From: an uncultured Bacteroidales bacterium
GTDB lineage: Bacteria; Bacteroidota; Bacteroidia; Bacteroidales; Muribaculaceae
Assembly: GCA_947573135.1 (NCBI GenBank)
Contig: CANPDU010000015.1
Span: 1-64,000 of the forward strand
DNA length: 64,000 bases
Direction of reading: 5' to 3'
Part shown: positions 6,253 to 13,999 of the stretch, piece after piece
Position numbering within the stretch: the first letter of the stretch is position 1
Layout of the letters: each line of letters begins with the position of its first letter
The notes under the pieces: model-generated
The model's database searches: none
Told to the model about the DNA's origin: nothing
The model's input: only the letters and a program-made list of their open reading frames with translations
Translations under genes and position numbers: made by a program

Positions 6253-8178
6253 CTATGCGCAAAATCCAAGTTTGCGCCGGCTGATGATATTGGGCTTTAT
6301 CACATGCGGAATATCAGCTGCATGAATTTTCGACAGAACTACTTCATCGACAGTACATTCTGTTTTTATCACCCTTTCTGCCATAGCCGGAAGTATGTCG
6401 GTCTGGATAAGATTTATCACATGACGGGCATTGCCGAATGTTTCGTCTCGCTGCGCATAATCATCGGCCAGACGGATTCTCAGGGCCTCATGCGCTTCGT
6501 CCGTGAGAGAGAACTGATGACGATCAAAATAATTTAGGGCTATCTCCATCAGCTGATCAACGCTGAAATCATCAAAGATATAATCGTTTGACAGGGGAAT
6601 GCGGGACCGCAATCCGGGATTCATTTCAAACATTCGGAGCATCTTGTCGGGATAACCGGCCAGAATGAGCATCCAGTCGCGCCGCGAATCGTCTGATAAC
6701 GCTGTCATCAGAGCCTCAATGACAAATTTGCCCGGATCTCGCGAATCATTGGGCTGATATAGCTGATAAGCCTCGTCAATAAACAGGATTCCGCCATCGG
6801 CATCCTCAATAGCCTTGAGGGTGTTGGCCTCTTCCGATCCGTAAGTCGTGCCTATGAGATTCGAACGTTCCCTGATCACAACATGACCCTTCGACAGAAT
6901 ACCGGCTTTATGAAGCATCTCACCCATGACCTTGGCCACGGTTGTCTTGCCGGTGCCTGGCGATCCGAGAAACATCGCGTGCAGCGGCTGCTCTGTTGTC
7001 TTCAGCCCTTGATCTGCCCGCATTTTATTGAACCTCACTATACTTTCATACGCCTTCACCTTGGTCTTCACGTTCTCAAGCCCGGTGAGATGATCAAGTG
7101 CCGACAGACAATCTGCAAATTGTTCTGTCTCTGTATCCGGCTCTTTCTCCGACACAGACTCCTCTTCATCATTAAAGTCAGCTTTTTGCAGTCCGATAAA
7201 GCGCTCCAGTGCCAGCTCGAATTCATCGGCATCGGAGTCTGATGCTTCTTTCGTTTTAAAGCATTCATCATTGTCCATGACGAGCGATCTGAAGCGATCG
7301 GTTATGCTTGTCGTTGAGTACTCATCTATGGGCTCGAGTTCATTGCCGGTCCACAATCCTTCGAGCGTGGGACCGTTAGTGCTAAAAACAAATCCGGCTA
7401 CGGCGTTGTCGGACACCACAAGTTCGGCATAGCAGACCCCCACTCTTTTGCCGAACATCATAAAGGGCATTTCGACATAGTATTCGTCAGGATCGTAATC
7501 ATCGCAGACCGGCGTGCAGAAGCGGTTTTCTATTTCGCCGTCCGGATATACGATTCTGATTTCAGGCTGCGGCAGACGACTGATGTCAGAAACAACCGAG
7601 GGTGACACTTTGAATCTTACTCTGTAACACTCAAACATTTGGTTCTCAAACGATCGGTAGCTTTCATCAATCCTGTCCATGATCGATCCATAAATTACTT
7701 TGTACCATCGCGAACTGTCATCGCCGATTACGGCCATGTCGAAAAATCGGATTCGCCTTTCGCGGAGGATGGCGCCGCTCGATTTTTCACGTATGATCAC
7801 TTTATAACCGTAGTCGGGATCAATCGCATCGGGGGGCAGAGCAATACGGCCGTTGAAAAAGCCCGAAAGCTGTCCCGACGGGATATTGACCTTTATTTCA
7901 GTCGAACCGACAACAGTCCCGGTGCATTCGTCAATCAGCAATGCTGACAGCGACCGTCTTATTCCCGACGCCTGACAGTCGGCGATATGGCGCTCGTTAA
8001 TCACATGAACCATAACCCCTACCCCGGTAAAATCGCCGCCGATGATAAGATCTGTACGGTCATCGAAATTTGCAGGCGGAAGCTGTGAGTCTGCAGTCTT
8101 TTGAATTGTTGTTTGTATATCGGAAACGTAGAGAAGAGATATTGAGAAATCTGTTGCTGTTGTAGTTTTTGTTATCAT
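6253..8178 (-). CDS. AAA+ ATPase of the CbbX/SpoVK type with an uncharacterised N-terminal half
   Basis: A 641-residue protein. Residues about 360-620 form an AAA+ module of the CbbX/SpoVK type: Walker A GSPGTGKT (405-412), Walker B ILFIDEAY (464-471), a sensor-1 region around LILAGYPDKM and arginine-finger candidates in NPGLRSRIP. Residues 1-290 are beta-rich, contain no motif I recognise and might bind a substrate; 300-355 is an acidic linker. The family remodels protein complexes (rubisco activase, spore or secretion ATPases); the substrate here is unknown. Translation would start only five bases after a sequence that can pair with the far end of its 5' leader. A three-codon frame overlaps the start codon. 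The gene is followed by the ncRNA. Confidence 0.9.
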   Translation of the reverse strand: MITKTTTATDFSISLLYVSDIQTTIQKTADSQLPPANFDDRTDLIIGGDFTGVGVMVHVINERHIADCQASGIRRSLSALLIDECTGTVVGSTEIKVNIPSGQLSGFFNGRIALPPDAIDPDYGYKVIIREKSSGAILRERRIRFFDMAVIGDDSSRWYKVIYGSIMDRIDESYRSFENQMFECYRVRFKVSPSVVSDISRLPQPEIRIVYPDGEIENRFCTPVCDDYDPDEYYVEMPFMMFGKRVGVCYAELVVSDNAVAGFVFSTNGPTLEGLWTGNELEPIDEYSTTSITDRFRSLVMDNDECFKTKEASDSDADEFELALERFIGLQKADFNDEEESVSEKEPDTETEQFADCLSALDHLTGLENVKTKVKAYESIVRFNKMRADQGLKTTEQPLHAMFLGSPGTGKTTVAKVMGEMLHKAGILSKGHVVIRERSNLIGTTYGSEEANTLKAIEDADGGILFIDEAYQLYQPNDSRDPGKFVIEALMTALSDDSRRDWMLILAGYPDKMLRMFEMNPGLRSRIPLSNDYIFDDFSVDQLMEIALNYFDRHQFSLTDEAHEALRIRLADDYAQRDETFGNARHVINLIQTDILPAMAERVIKTECTVDEVVLSKIHAADIPHVIKPNIISRRKLGFCA

Positions 8179-8183
8179 ATCAT

Positions 8184-8509
8184 TTTTACAGTTTAATTAG
8201 TTTAACATCAAATTATCAAATGATTTGAGCCGAAGGCCTTCCCTCGGCATCATGCATCCAACATGTCAATGTACGCGCGCAGACGACACTGCGACAACAC
8301 CACGGTTGCGCCGGGACACAACAATGGCTGTCAGCATGTCAACAGCGATTGAAAAATTGGAATGAGGCTACATCTACATCATTCCCGCTCGCCTGTCTGA
8401 AACAGTCTCATTGCGATCTCTTTTAGTGGAATGATAGTACATCATAGCTGATAATTAATAAATTAAACTGTAAAAGTTAAAATCGGTGATGACGCTGCGT
8501 TTGCATCAT
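8184..8509 (-). promoter_or_regulatory. Long 5' leader of the AAA gene closed by a 15-bp inverted repeat
   Basis: The promoter at 8516-8547 implies a leader of about 330 bases. Near its 5' end plus-strand bases 8461-8475 are the exact reverse complement of 8184-8198 (AATTAAACTGTAAAA). The second copy ends five bases before the start codon at 8178, so pairing would cover the ribosome-binding region. The enclosed 260 bases hold smaller hairpins, for example GCCGA/TCGGC near 8230, and no open frame. A regulatory role is inferred. Confidence 0.55.
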
Positions 8510-8515
8510 CGCCGA

Positions 8516-8547
8516 CAAAATTAATAAACATCCCGATATCCTGCAAA
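8516..8547 (-). promoter_or_regulatory. Promoter of the AAA gene leader
   Basis: On the minus strand TTTG (8544-8547), 20 bases, then TAATTTTG (8516-8523). Confidence 0.7.
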
Positions 8548-8588
8548 AAATTTTTACGATATCTATTTTATAAAGACACTCTAATCAT

Positions 8589-9026
8589 TTAATTATTGTC
8601 GTTGTCATCAGTGCCGGGCCATGAAATATCAACGATTTTAAACTCACCGTCACAATTACAAGCCTTTATATAAATCATAGTTTCATTACTGTCTGCGCTG
8701 AAATTATACATTACCACATACCAATCATCTTCCAGTTCTTCGACAGTCAGCGATTTTATACCGTATTGAGATACATCCTGCGCCATTATGACTGCATCAG
8801 CATCAGTTCTTTCTGTTTCCTGTGCGATTTTATCTAAAACAGCAGATGTCATATATGTCTGTTTCAAATCAATATTTGCACCGTCTTTCATCTGATCAGC
8901 GTTCTGCATATACGCAACATAAAAATTTTTAACTGCAGCTCCACAATTAGCGAAAATGCTTACAGCTCCAAGCGAAAAAACAGTAACCATAATAGCCCGA
9001 GCAACAGCATTGAAATTAAGTCTCAT
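8589..9026 (-). CDS. DUF3828-like exported protein
   Basis: A 145-residue protein with an N-terminal hydrophobic segment (residues 9-27) that looks like a signal peptide. The mature part resembles DUF3828 proteins: a VKNFYVAYM-type helix near the start, a TYMTSAVLDKI segment and a closing beta region with DDWYVVMYNF. The fold belongs with NTF2-like or periplasmic helper proteins of unknown function. A Cys follows the hydrophobic segment (FANCG), but the lipobox is poor, so lipid attachment is uncertain. A -7 box TAACTTTG is at 9051-9058. It stands in a row of minus-strand exported proteins. Confidence 0.7.
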   Translation of the reverse strand: MRLNFNAVARAIMVTVFSLGAVSIFANCGAAVKNFYVAYMQNADQMKDGANIDLKQTYMTSAVLDKIAQETERTDADAVIMAQDVSQYGIKSLTVEELEDDWYVVMYNFSADSNETMIYIKACNCDGEFKIVDISWPGTDDNDNN

Positions 9027-9050
9027 ACTTTTTTAATTATTACTATTGTG

Positions 9051-9058
9051 CAAAGTTA
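9051..9058 (-). promoter_or_regulatory. -7 promoter element of the DUF3828 gene
   Basis: TAACTTTG on the minus strand, 24 bases before the start codon. A TTG lies 23 bases further upstream, slightly wider than the usual spacing, so the upstream element is doubtful. Confidence 0.5.
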
Positions 9059-9216
9059 GACATTAAAATCCGATATCATCTCAACAAATGTTTAGTTTTA
9101 GCAATTGAATAATCACTATTCCATATCTATCCCTAAAGTCTGATTGATTGACATAATTATTTGATTGAGATTGTGTCGGTCATTTTTATTCATGCTATAT
9201 CTGAACGACCATTCGG

Positions 9217-9807
9217 TCATGGACTGACAATATAAAGTACGTCGGAGAAAGAGACATTCCCGCCTTGATTCTTCGCCCTATAACGATGAGCGATCCCCCA
9301 ACCTATAAATTCTCCATCGTGAGACGAATCTCTATTTTTAATTATATGCTCCCGTTTAGCAATGTTTTCTTTTAATGTTATAAGACGCTCTTCAGCGTTC
9401 TTTTTATCATCTGCATTACGCCAGAATACGTCAGAACTACCAAAAATTTTCAATGTATTAAGAGCCTCTTTATAAGCATTTTCAGCTCCTGGAAGTTGTC
9501 GCCTTAAGTCAATTAGTTCCTTGGCTGCAGTTACACAATTATAATCGGTTAAAGGGCCATGAAATATACTATCTACTCTTATTGTTACCGGATCATATGA
9601 TTCAGGGAAATATAGCTCACTTGTAATAATTTGTCGCAATAGGTTCTGCGCACATTCCTCCCGATATTTTACATCTTCCTGAAGATCCTTAGAATTAACA
9701 TCATGATTATTAACATAAATGAATATGGCTAAAATAATATTGACAATCAGACTTATTCCCGTCACGACAATATGTATATATTTCGGCTTGAGCCTATATT
9801 TTCTCAT
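9217..9807 (-). CDS. Single-pass membrane protein, function unknown
   Basis: A 196-residue protein with one N-terminal transmembrane helix (about residues 12-32), preceded by Arg/Lys residues, which places the C-terminal part outside the cytoplasm. The remainder is largely helical with predicted coiled-coil character around residues 90-150 (ENAYKEALNTLKIF, DKKNAEERLITLKENIAK). I do not recognise the family. It starts 46 bases after the WG-repeat lipoprotein gene without an obvious terminator between, so the two may be cotranscribed. Confidence 0.7.
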   Translation of the reverse strand: MRKYRLKPKYIHIVVTGISLIVNIILAIFIYVNNHDVNSKDLQEDVKYREECAQNLLRQIITSELYFPESYDPVTIRVDSIFHGPLTDYNCVTAAKELIDLRRQLPGAENAYKEALNTLKIFGSSDVFWRNADDKKNAEERLITLKENIAKREHIIKNRDSSHDGEFIGWGIAHRYRAKNQGGNVSFSDVLYIVSP

Positions 9808-9853
9808 GATTTTTTAGATTTAGCTCAAATATGACTTAAAAAAAATTGATTAT

Positions 9854-10531
9854 TTAATATGAAACTATTTTATAGCTCCGATCATTATAAACAGATATTT
9901 CTGAATTACCATGAAATATCGTTGCGACACCGTCCTGTGTACTCATGGCATGTTCATATTGTATTGGCATAACGATATTTCCTTTTCGATCAATTAAACC
10001 TTCCTTACCATTTTTTGCCACGGCGGCAAAACCATCTGGCTCAAAAAAATCTCGTGCATTATCGTAGATTAAATCAATTGCTACTTCTCCCCTATTATTT
10101 ATATAACCCCATTTAGAATCTTTACATACAACGGCTAAACCTTGGCAGAAATAATTTGTAAAATCATAAATTATTGGGACTACTATGTTACCTTGATGGT
10201 CAATATAGCCCATTTTATTATTCAGCATTACTGAAACAAGCCCTTCATTAAAACATCCAACAGCGTCATATTTCGCAGGTATAACGACATTGCTATCGAC
10301 ATCAATAAAGCCATATTTTCCGTCATTCTGATAACTTATTAATCCTTCACTATATTTTTCAGAAGTATTAAAAAGATCATTAACATTTTCGCTTAATAAC
10401 TTTAGCTCTTCATCTGACATTAAGGCTATTTTATTCTTTTCATTTTCATCTGATATCTTATCCTTTGAACATGAGCATAAGATTATAGACATACAAATAA
10501 GCGCCAATTTACAATTTACAATATTTACCAT
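9854..10531 (-). CDS. WG-repeat lipoprotein
   Basis: A 225-residue protein with a lipoprotein signal (hydrophobic segment, then LCSCSK; Cys about residue 22). Residues 60-215 contain about four WG/KWG-type beta repeats of the form G-x-x-x-[FL]-x-[DN]-x-x-G-x-x-x-[IV]-x-P-x-x-Y-[DE], for example KYGFIDVDSNVVIPAKYD and KMGYIDHQGNIVVPIIYD. These repeats occur in secreted or surface proteins of many bacteria; their binding partners are unknown. The gene has a long structured leader (10584-10783) and a promoter at 10790-10819. Confidence 0.85.
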   Translation of the reverse strand: MVNIVNCKLALICMSIILCSCSKDKISDENEKNKIALMSDEELKLLSENVNDLFNTSEKYSEGLISYQNDGKYGFIDVDSNVVIPAKYDAVGCFNEGLVSVMLNNKMGYIDHQGNIVVPIIYDFTNYFCQGLAVVCKDSKWGYINNRGEVAIDLIYDNARDFFEPDGFAAVAKNGKEGLIDRKGNIVMPIQYEHAMSTQDGVATIFHGNSEISVYNDRSYKIVSY

Positions 10532-10583
10532 TTTATAATTAAGTAATCTTTAGGCTCTTAAAGATGTGGTTTATAACAGAAAA

Positions 10584-10783
10584 CGTGAGCCAACTATGTC
10601 ACGTCCTAGTTTGAAGGTCCTGAGAAAACCTGTGAGCAGATGTAACATGTAGTAGCCCACGCTATACGCGTGAGAACCACTATGCTATCCTTGCTCAGTT
10701 TATGAATTTCTCAGGTTCTCAAACTACAAGATGAGCATAACGCTTCCTTTGTGTCTAATATGTAGTGAAAAGGCCATGCCTTC
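10584..10783 (-). ncRNA. Candidate structured leader RNA of the WG-repeat gene
   Basis: The transcript from the promoter at 10790 runs about 250 bases before the start codon. It folds as a rod: GTTTGA/TCAAAC (10609-10614, 10719-10724) and CCTGAGAAA/TTTCTCAGG (10619-10627, 10707-10715), then TGAGCA/TGCTCA (10633-10638, 10692-10697), then the hairpin CACGC-TATAC-GCGTG (10658-10672). A separate hairpin CGTGA/TCACG (10584-10588, 10599-10603) follows before the gene. The minus strand carries GCGTGGGCTACTACATGTT, close to a segment in the leader at 12071-12407. No open frame is plausible. The family is not identified. Confidence 0.65.
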
Positions 10784-10789
10784 CAACTG

Positions 10790-10819
10790 CAAAATTAATA
10801 ATAAAATTTAATTTTGCAA
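10790..10819 (-). promoter_or_regulatory. Promoter of the WG-gene leader
   Basis: On the minus strand TTG (10817-10819), 19 bases, then TAATTTTG (10790-10797). Confidence 0.7.
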
Positions 10820-10875
10820 CTATCATATAGCCTAAGAAAAAGATTCGGCAGGTTTTCGGCAGGTTGATTTATAAA

Positions 10876-12045
10876 CTATTTATCGTTAGATTTGATGGTT
10901 ATCGCATCATTAGATATCTCGGTAATCCGAAACTCTCCTTGATAATCTACCAAATTTCCTTCTGCGTTTATCACCACTTTCATTATCTTTGTATCAATCT
11001 TTTTATATGAGTCTTTTATATATCCTCCAAGTATTTTCTTGGGAATGGGAAATTTACCCTCATAAAAGTCTATGGAGATAGATCTTTCCCGGGGATCTTC
11101 ATCGGCATCAATTATTGTCCAATAATATGCCTTGATATTGTTAGGCTTGTCATCCGCACCCCAATATGAATAGAATGTTTGAGCCGGAACCCGAAAGTCT
11201 TTGTTCCCCACATTGGCATAGAACGTGATTTTCACTATATATGCTCCATGTTTATCTTGCATTTTCTCAATCACTAATTCGGCCGGAATTTCAACCGGTA
11301 CATTATCCTTATATTCATATCTCAGCCCTTTGACATGATGTGTGGAAGATACTTTTGAATCATCCCAGAAATACATAGCGTATGGAACAATTTCAGGCGT
11401 TGTCCCCTCAGGGATATATGGAATAATTGGCTTGGCAAATGTATATTTCCAGGGAGACGCCAAAAAATTAAAATATCCATTTAATGGAACCAGCACTTGC
11501 GCGAACTGCTTGGTCATATTGCTGAATGCAGGATAATCATTGAAATTAAGGGGTGGACGCGTACCTCTAAAAACGATTTTTTCGATATTATCGTCATCGG
11601 CAAAAGTATATCGTAACGTTCTAGAATATCTTGAACTGATAATATTCGTCCCAAATTCAATATATTTCAGGTTTTCACAATTGGCAAAGGCATATTCTCC
11701 TATTCTTTGTAGCGAATTAGGCATTATTATCTGCTGAATATTTGTATTTCGGAATGCATTATGACCTATCTCGGTGATGCCCTCAGGAATCACAACACTT
11801 TGAATACTCCTACCTCGAAATGCGTTATCTGCAATTATGACAACATTGAAATTGCGCCCCCGGAAAGATATGCTCGCAGGTATGTTAATATCCGAAGTCG
11901 TTTCAATTGGCGAGCACAGAACTACGTTATCCGAACTACCGATAAAATTAAAATTAAAGTTGTCTGATGAGAAGTCATAACCATAAATCACTTGAGGTGT
12001 GACTATTGAAATCAGAAACCAAAGAATTGAGTTTGTTATTCTCAT
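10876..12045 (-). CDS. BspA-type leucine-rich repeat protein (LRR_5)
   Basis: A 389-residue secreted protein with a signal peptide (about residues 1-22). Residues 60-190 contain BspA/LRR_5 repeats: short units such as IADNAFRGRSIQSVVIPEGITEI and IGHNAFRNTNIQQIIMP, each with the F-x-x-[CNT]-x-[SIN]-[LI] pattern typical of Bacteroidales surface proteins. The C-terminal 190 residues are beta-rich and not assigned; no type IX sorting tail is obvious. BspA-like proteins often bind host or matrix components, but that is family knowledge, not shown here. A structured leader of about 360 bases precedes the gene. Confidence 0.85.
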   Translation of the reverse strand: MRITNSILWFLISIVTPQVIYGYDFSSDNFNFNFIGSSDNVVLCSPIETTSDINIPASISFRGRNFNVVIIADNAFRGRSIQSVVIPEGITEIGHNAFRNTNIQQIIMPNSLQRIGEYAFANCENLKYIEFGTNIISSRYSRTLRYTFADDDNIEKIVFRGTRPPLNFNDYPAFSNMTKQFAQVLVPLNGYFNFLASPWKYTFAKPIIPYIPEGTTPEIVPYAMYFWDDSKVSSTHHVKGLRYEYKDNVPVEIPAELVIEKMQDKHGAYIVKITFYANVGNKDFRVPAQTFYSYWGADDKPNNIKAYYWTIIDADEDPRERSISIDFYEGKFPIPKKILGGYIKDSYKKIDTKIMKVVINAEGNLVDYQGEFRITEISNDAITIKSNDK

Positions 12046-12070
12046 ATTTGATCGTTTAAATTATGTCGCA

Positions 12071-12407
12071 AATACCCCTATACGACATGTAGATAAAAAA
12101 GACATGGGTATCTGTACTGTTGCTATTTCCCCCATAGCGGTACCTTCCGAGTAACCAAGACAGTAAAACAGCAACATAGATGACCCACGCCTATGCAAAT
12201 ACCCAAACCCATTCCATGCCGTCATGGCATAGAATGAGCCGGATAGGTATAAACATACCCGTGAGCGTCTAACATGCACTATTCTTGACTGTCTATAAAA
12301 AGTTCGGAAGGTTTTCTATGAGACAAGAATATAGCGTGAGTAAACGCCTTTATATTTAATTAGCCTACCGCCTCACTTTAGCTCTCTAAATACACATGGC
12401 GTAAGCT
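12071..12407 (-). ncRNA. Candidate structured leader RNA of the LRR gene
   Basis: The promoter at 12414-12443 implies a leader of about 360 bases. It has the same layout as the one at 10584: an outer helix ACCTTCCGA/TCGGAAGGT (12142-12150, 12304-12312, 9 bp perfect), AGACAGT/ACTGTCT (12158-12164, 12288-12294), ATAG/CTAT, and inner hairpins including GGTAT-AAAC-ATACC (12246-12259). Two hairpins follow before the gene: CTATTT-AAATAG type (12123-12137) and ATACCC/GGGTAT (12071-12110). It contains GCGTGGGTCATCTATGTT on the minus strand (12173-12190), close to the other leader. Helix sequences differ while pairing is kept. Confidence 0.6.
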
Positions 12408-12413
12408 TAAATG

Positions 12414-12443
12414 CAAAATTATAAAGAAATTCCGAGATATCAA
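12414..12443 (-). promoter_or_regulatory. Promoter of the LRR-gene leader
   Basis: On the minus strand TTG (12441-12443), 19 bases, then TAATTTTG (12414-12421), followed by CA exactly as in the WG-gene promoter. Confidence 0.7.
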
Positions 12444-12497
12444 CTTAAATATGCTGCGAAACATATTTGATACATGTTCCTTATCAGCAAATCTTTG

Positions 12498-12505
12498 TAT
12501 CTTTG
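12498..12505 (+). promoter_or_regulatory. -7 element of the four-helix-bundle gene
   Basis: TATCTTTG lies 21 bases before the start codon at 12527. No TTG stands at the proper distance upstream, so only the -7 half is supported. Confidence 0.45.
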
Positions 12506-12526
12506 TCATTATTGTAATGACTGATT

Positions 12527-13075
12527 TTGATGAATTCATTTCTTAAAATTGCCGGCGACTATTCAAACTGGAACGTTTATAAAAAGTCCGTGATTATCTG
12601 TGATGTAACGGAAATGTTTATAAGCCGAGCGTTGCCTCGCGGCTCCCGTACTATCGACCAAATGCGGCAAGCAGCTCGATCGTGCAAGCAGAATATTGTT
12701 GAAGGCTCGGGCGACAGCACGGTTTCTGCTGAAATCTGTATAAAATTGTTAGGAGTGGCTCGCGGTTCTGTGCGCGAACTTTTAGAAGATTATGGCGATT
12801 TTCTGAGACAGAACAATCTCGAAATATGGCGTCCTGAAGATCCACGTACTATAACGACAAGGCAATACTGCATCAACAATGATGACCCTAAGACGTTTGT
12901 AGAAAAATGCAGACAACGGTCTGACGAAACCGTTGCAAACATAATGATCACTCAAATTAGGCAAATCGACGCAATGCTTGCTAAAGTATTGAAAAAAATT
13001 GAAGCTGAGTTTATTGTTTCCGGTGGTATCAAAGAAGCCATGACCTCGGCGCGGAAAAAGTATCGGGGATATTGA
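12527..13075 (+). CDS. Four-helix bundle protein (S23/23S intervening-sequence family)
   Basis: A 182-residue protein of the family first described as encoded by 23S rRNA intervening sequences (TIGR02436-like). The diagnostic segment is at residues 41-63 (TIDQMRQAARSCKQNIVEGS), followed by helices around 70-95 (KLLGVARGSVRELLEDYGDF) and a longer C-terminal helix 125-165. Members form pentameric four-helix bundles and occur scattered in Bacteroidota genomes, with unknown function. The gene starts about 100 bases from the divergent LRR promoter and is not inside an rRNA gene here. Confidence 0.9.
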   Translation: MMNSFLKIAGDYSNWNVYKKSVIICDVTEMFISRALPRGSRTIDQMRQAARSCKQNIVEGSGDSTVSAEICIKLLGVARGSVRELLEDYGDFLRQNNLEIWRPEDPRTITTRQYCINNDDPKTFVEKCRQRSDETVANIMITQIRQIDAMLAKVLKKIEAEFIVSGGIKEAMTSARKKYRGY

Positions 13076-13087
13076 TTTCATATTAAT

Positions 13088-13123
13088 CTTATAAATTTTA
13101 TAAATCTTATAAATCTTATAAAT
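13088..13123. repeat. Four tandem copies of a 9-bp unit CTTATAAAT
   Basis: Copies at 13088, 13097 (first base T), 13106 and 13115 fill the 60-base gap between two plus-strand genes. The 9-bp period is the same as that of the arrays at 1079 and 2533, although the unit differs. Confidence 0.85.
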
Positions 13124-13135
13124 CTATTTTATACA

Positions 13136-13909
13136 ATGGAAGATAGGTTAACAAATCGGTGGGAGTCGTTTCAGCAGGCCATGAGATATACAGTCGTTAT
13201 TGGCGCAACTCTCGTTCTTATCGTTATGGCGATAGTGAGGTTAGTCTTTGAGGAAAATATGGACCTGGTGCTATTACTGTTTTTTATGGTACTCGCCCAG
13301 TTCTTTTTCCTCTCCATTCCAGCTGCCGCTCTGTGGATTTATTCCTTTATCAAGTCATTATGGAGGTCGACTAAAACAGATAAAATATTGCTATATTTTC
13401 ATGTTGCCGACATTCTCCTGATCGCATATCTTTTCTTTTCCAAGCCTGACTGTGATGCCGATATAATGGCGGAGCACTATGAAAAATACGCCGACGAAAT
13501 GCACAATGTTGTAGAACAGACCCGGCGAATGTTACCCGACAGCACATCACTTGTGATAGAGTTTGGTTCTCAAGATTATATGGCGGAGACTGATCTTCTT
13601 GACAACAGTCAGAAAGAAAATCTTCGGCAATCATTAGAAGATATCGGCTGCATCGGCATAGAGGTCGACAAATGCGGAGACCGGGGTTATGCAACACTAA
13701 GGTTCCGTCGAATAGGAATGGGTATGTATTCGTTCATGCTGTTTGACAAGCCTTTATTGACGGCACAACGCGACAGTATAAACGATGACTACCGTATGCT
13801 TGTCTATAACGATTCCACGGCTTTCGAGTATGGCGGAGGAGCAATCGGCAATCAGCGTTTTCTCGGCAAAGAAGAATTCCTCGAAAAACTATCCGCCAAA
13901 GAGCCGTAA
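13136..13909 (+). CDS. Membrane protein with extracytoplasmic C-terminal domain, unknown function
   Basis: A 257-residue protein with three hydrophobic segments (about residues 18-38, 43-72 and 84-102) and a soluble C-terminal domain of about 150 residues. The latter has mixed alpha/beta character with no recognised motif. The family is unknown to me. It follows the four-helix-bundle gene after a 9-bp repeat array and may be cotranscribed with it, since no terminator is visible between them. Confidence 0.7.
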   Translation: MEDRLTNRWESFQQAMRYTVVIGATLVLIVMAIVRLVFEENMDLVLLLFFMVLAQFFFLSIPAAALWIYSFIKSLWRSTKTDKILLYFHVADILLIAYLFFSKPDCDADIMAEHYEKYADEMHNVVEQTRRMLPDSTSLVIEFGSQDYMAETDLLDNSQKENLRQSLEDIGCIGIEVDKCGDRGYATLRFRRIGMGMYSFMLFDKPLLTAQRDSINDDYRMLVYNDSTAFEYGGGAIGNQRFLGKEEFLEKLSAKEP

Positions 13910-13971
13910 GCCGAACAGGCAGGAGAACAAAGCTTTTGGGGCGGGCGTTTTCTCATAAGACAGATTATTGA

Positions 13972-13979
13972 TATATTTG
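13972..13979 (+). promoter_or_regulatory. -7 element of the DUF4924 gene
   Basis: TATATTTG lies 20 bases ahead of the start codon at 14000. The -33 half is not clear. Confidence 0.45.
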
Positions 13980-13999
13980 CACTAAAATCTGACACAATT

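Noticed and set aside
8184..8475. Invertible promoter flanked by inverted repeats
   Set aside because: The promoter at 8516-8547 lies outside the repeats, so inversion would not switch it; no recombinase gene is near.
10850..10870. Direct repeat TTCGGCAGGTT in tandem
   Set aside because: Two copies only, just past the stop of the LRR gene; too little to call an element.
12061..12279. 72-codon frame on the minus strand
   Set aside because: It lies in the structured leader of the LRR gene and overlaps its hairpins; composition is not protein-like.
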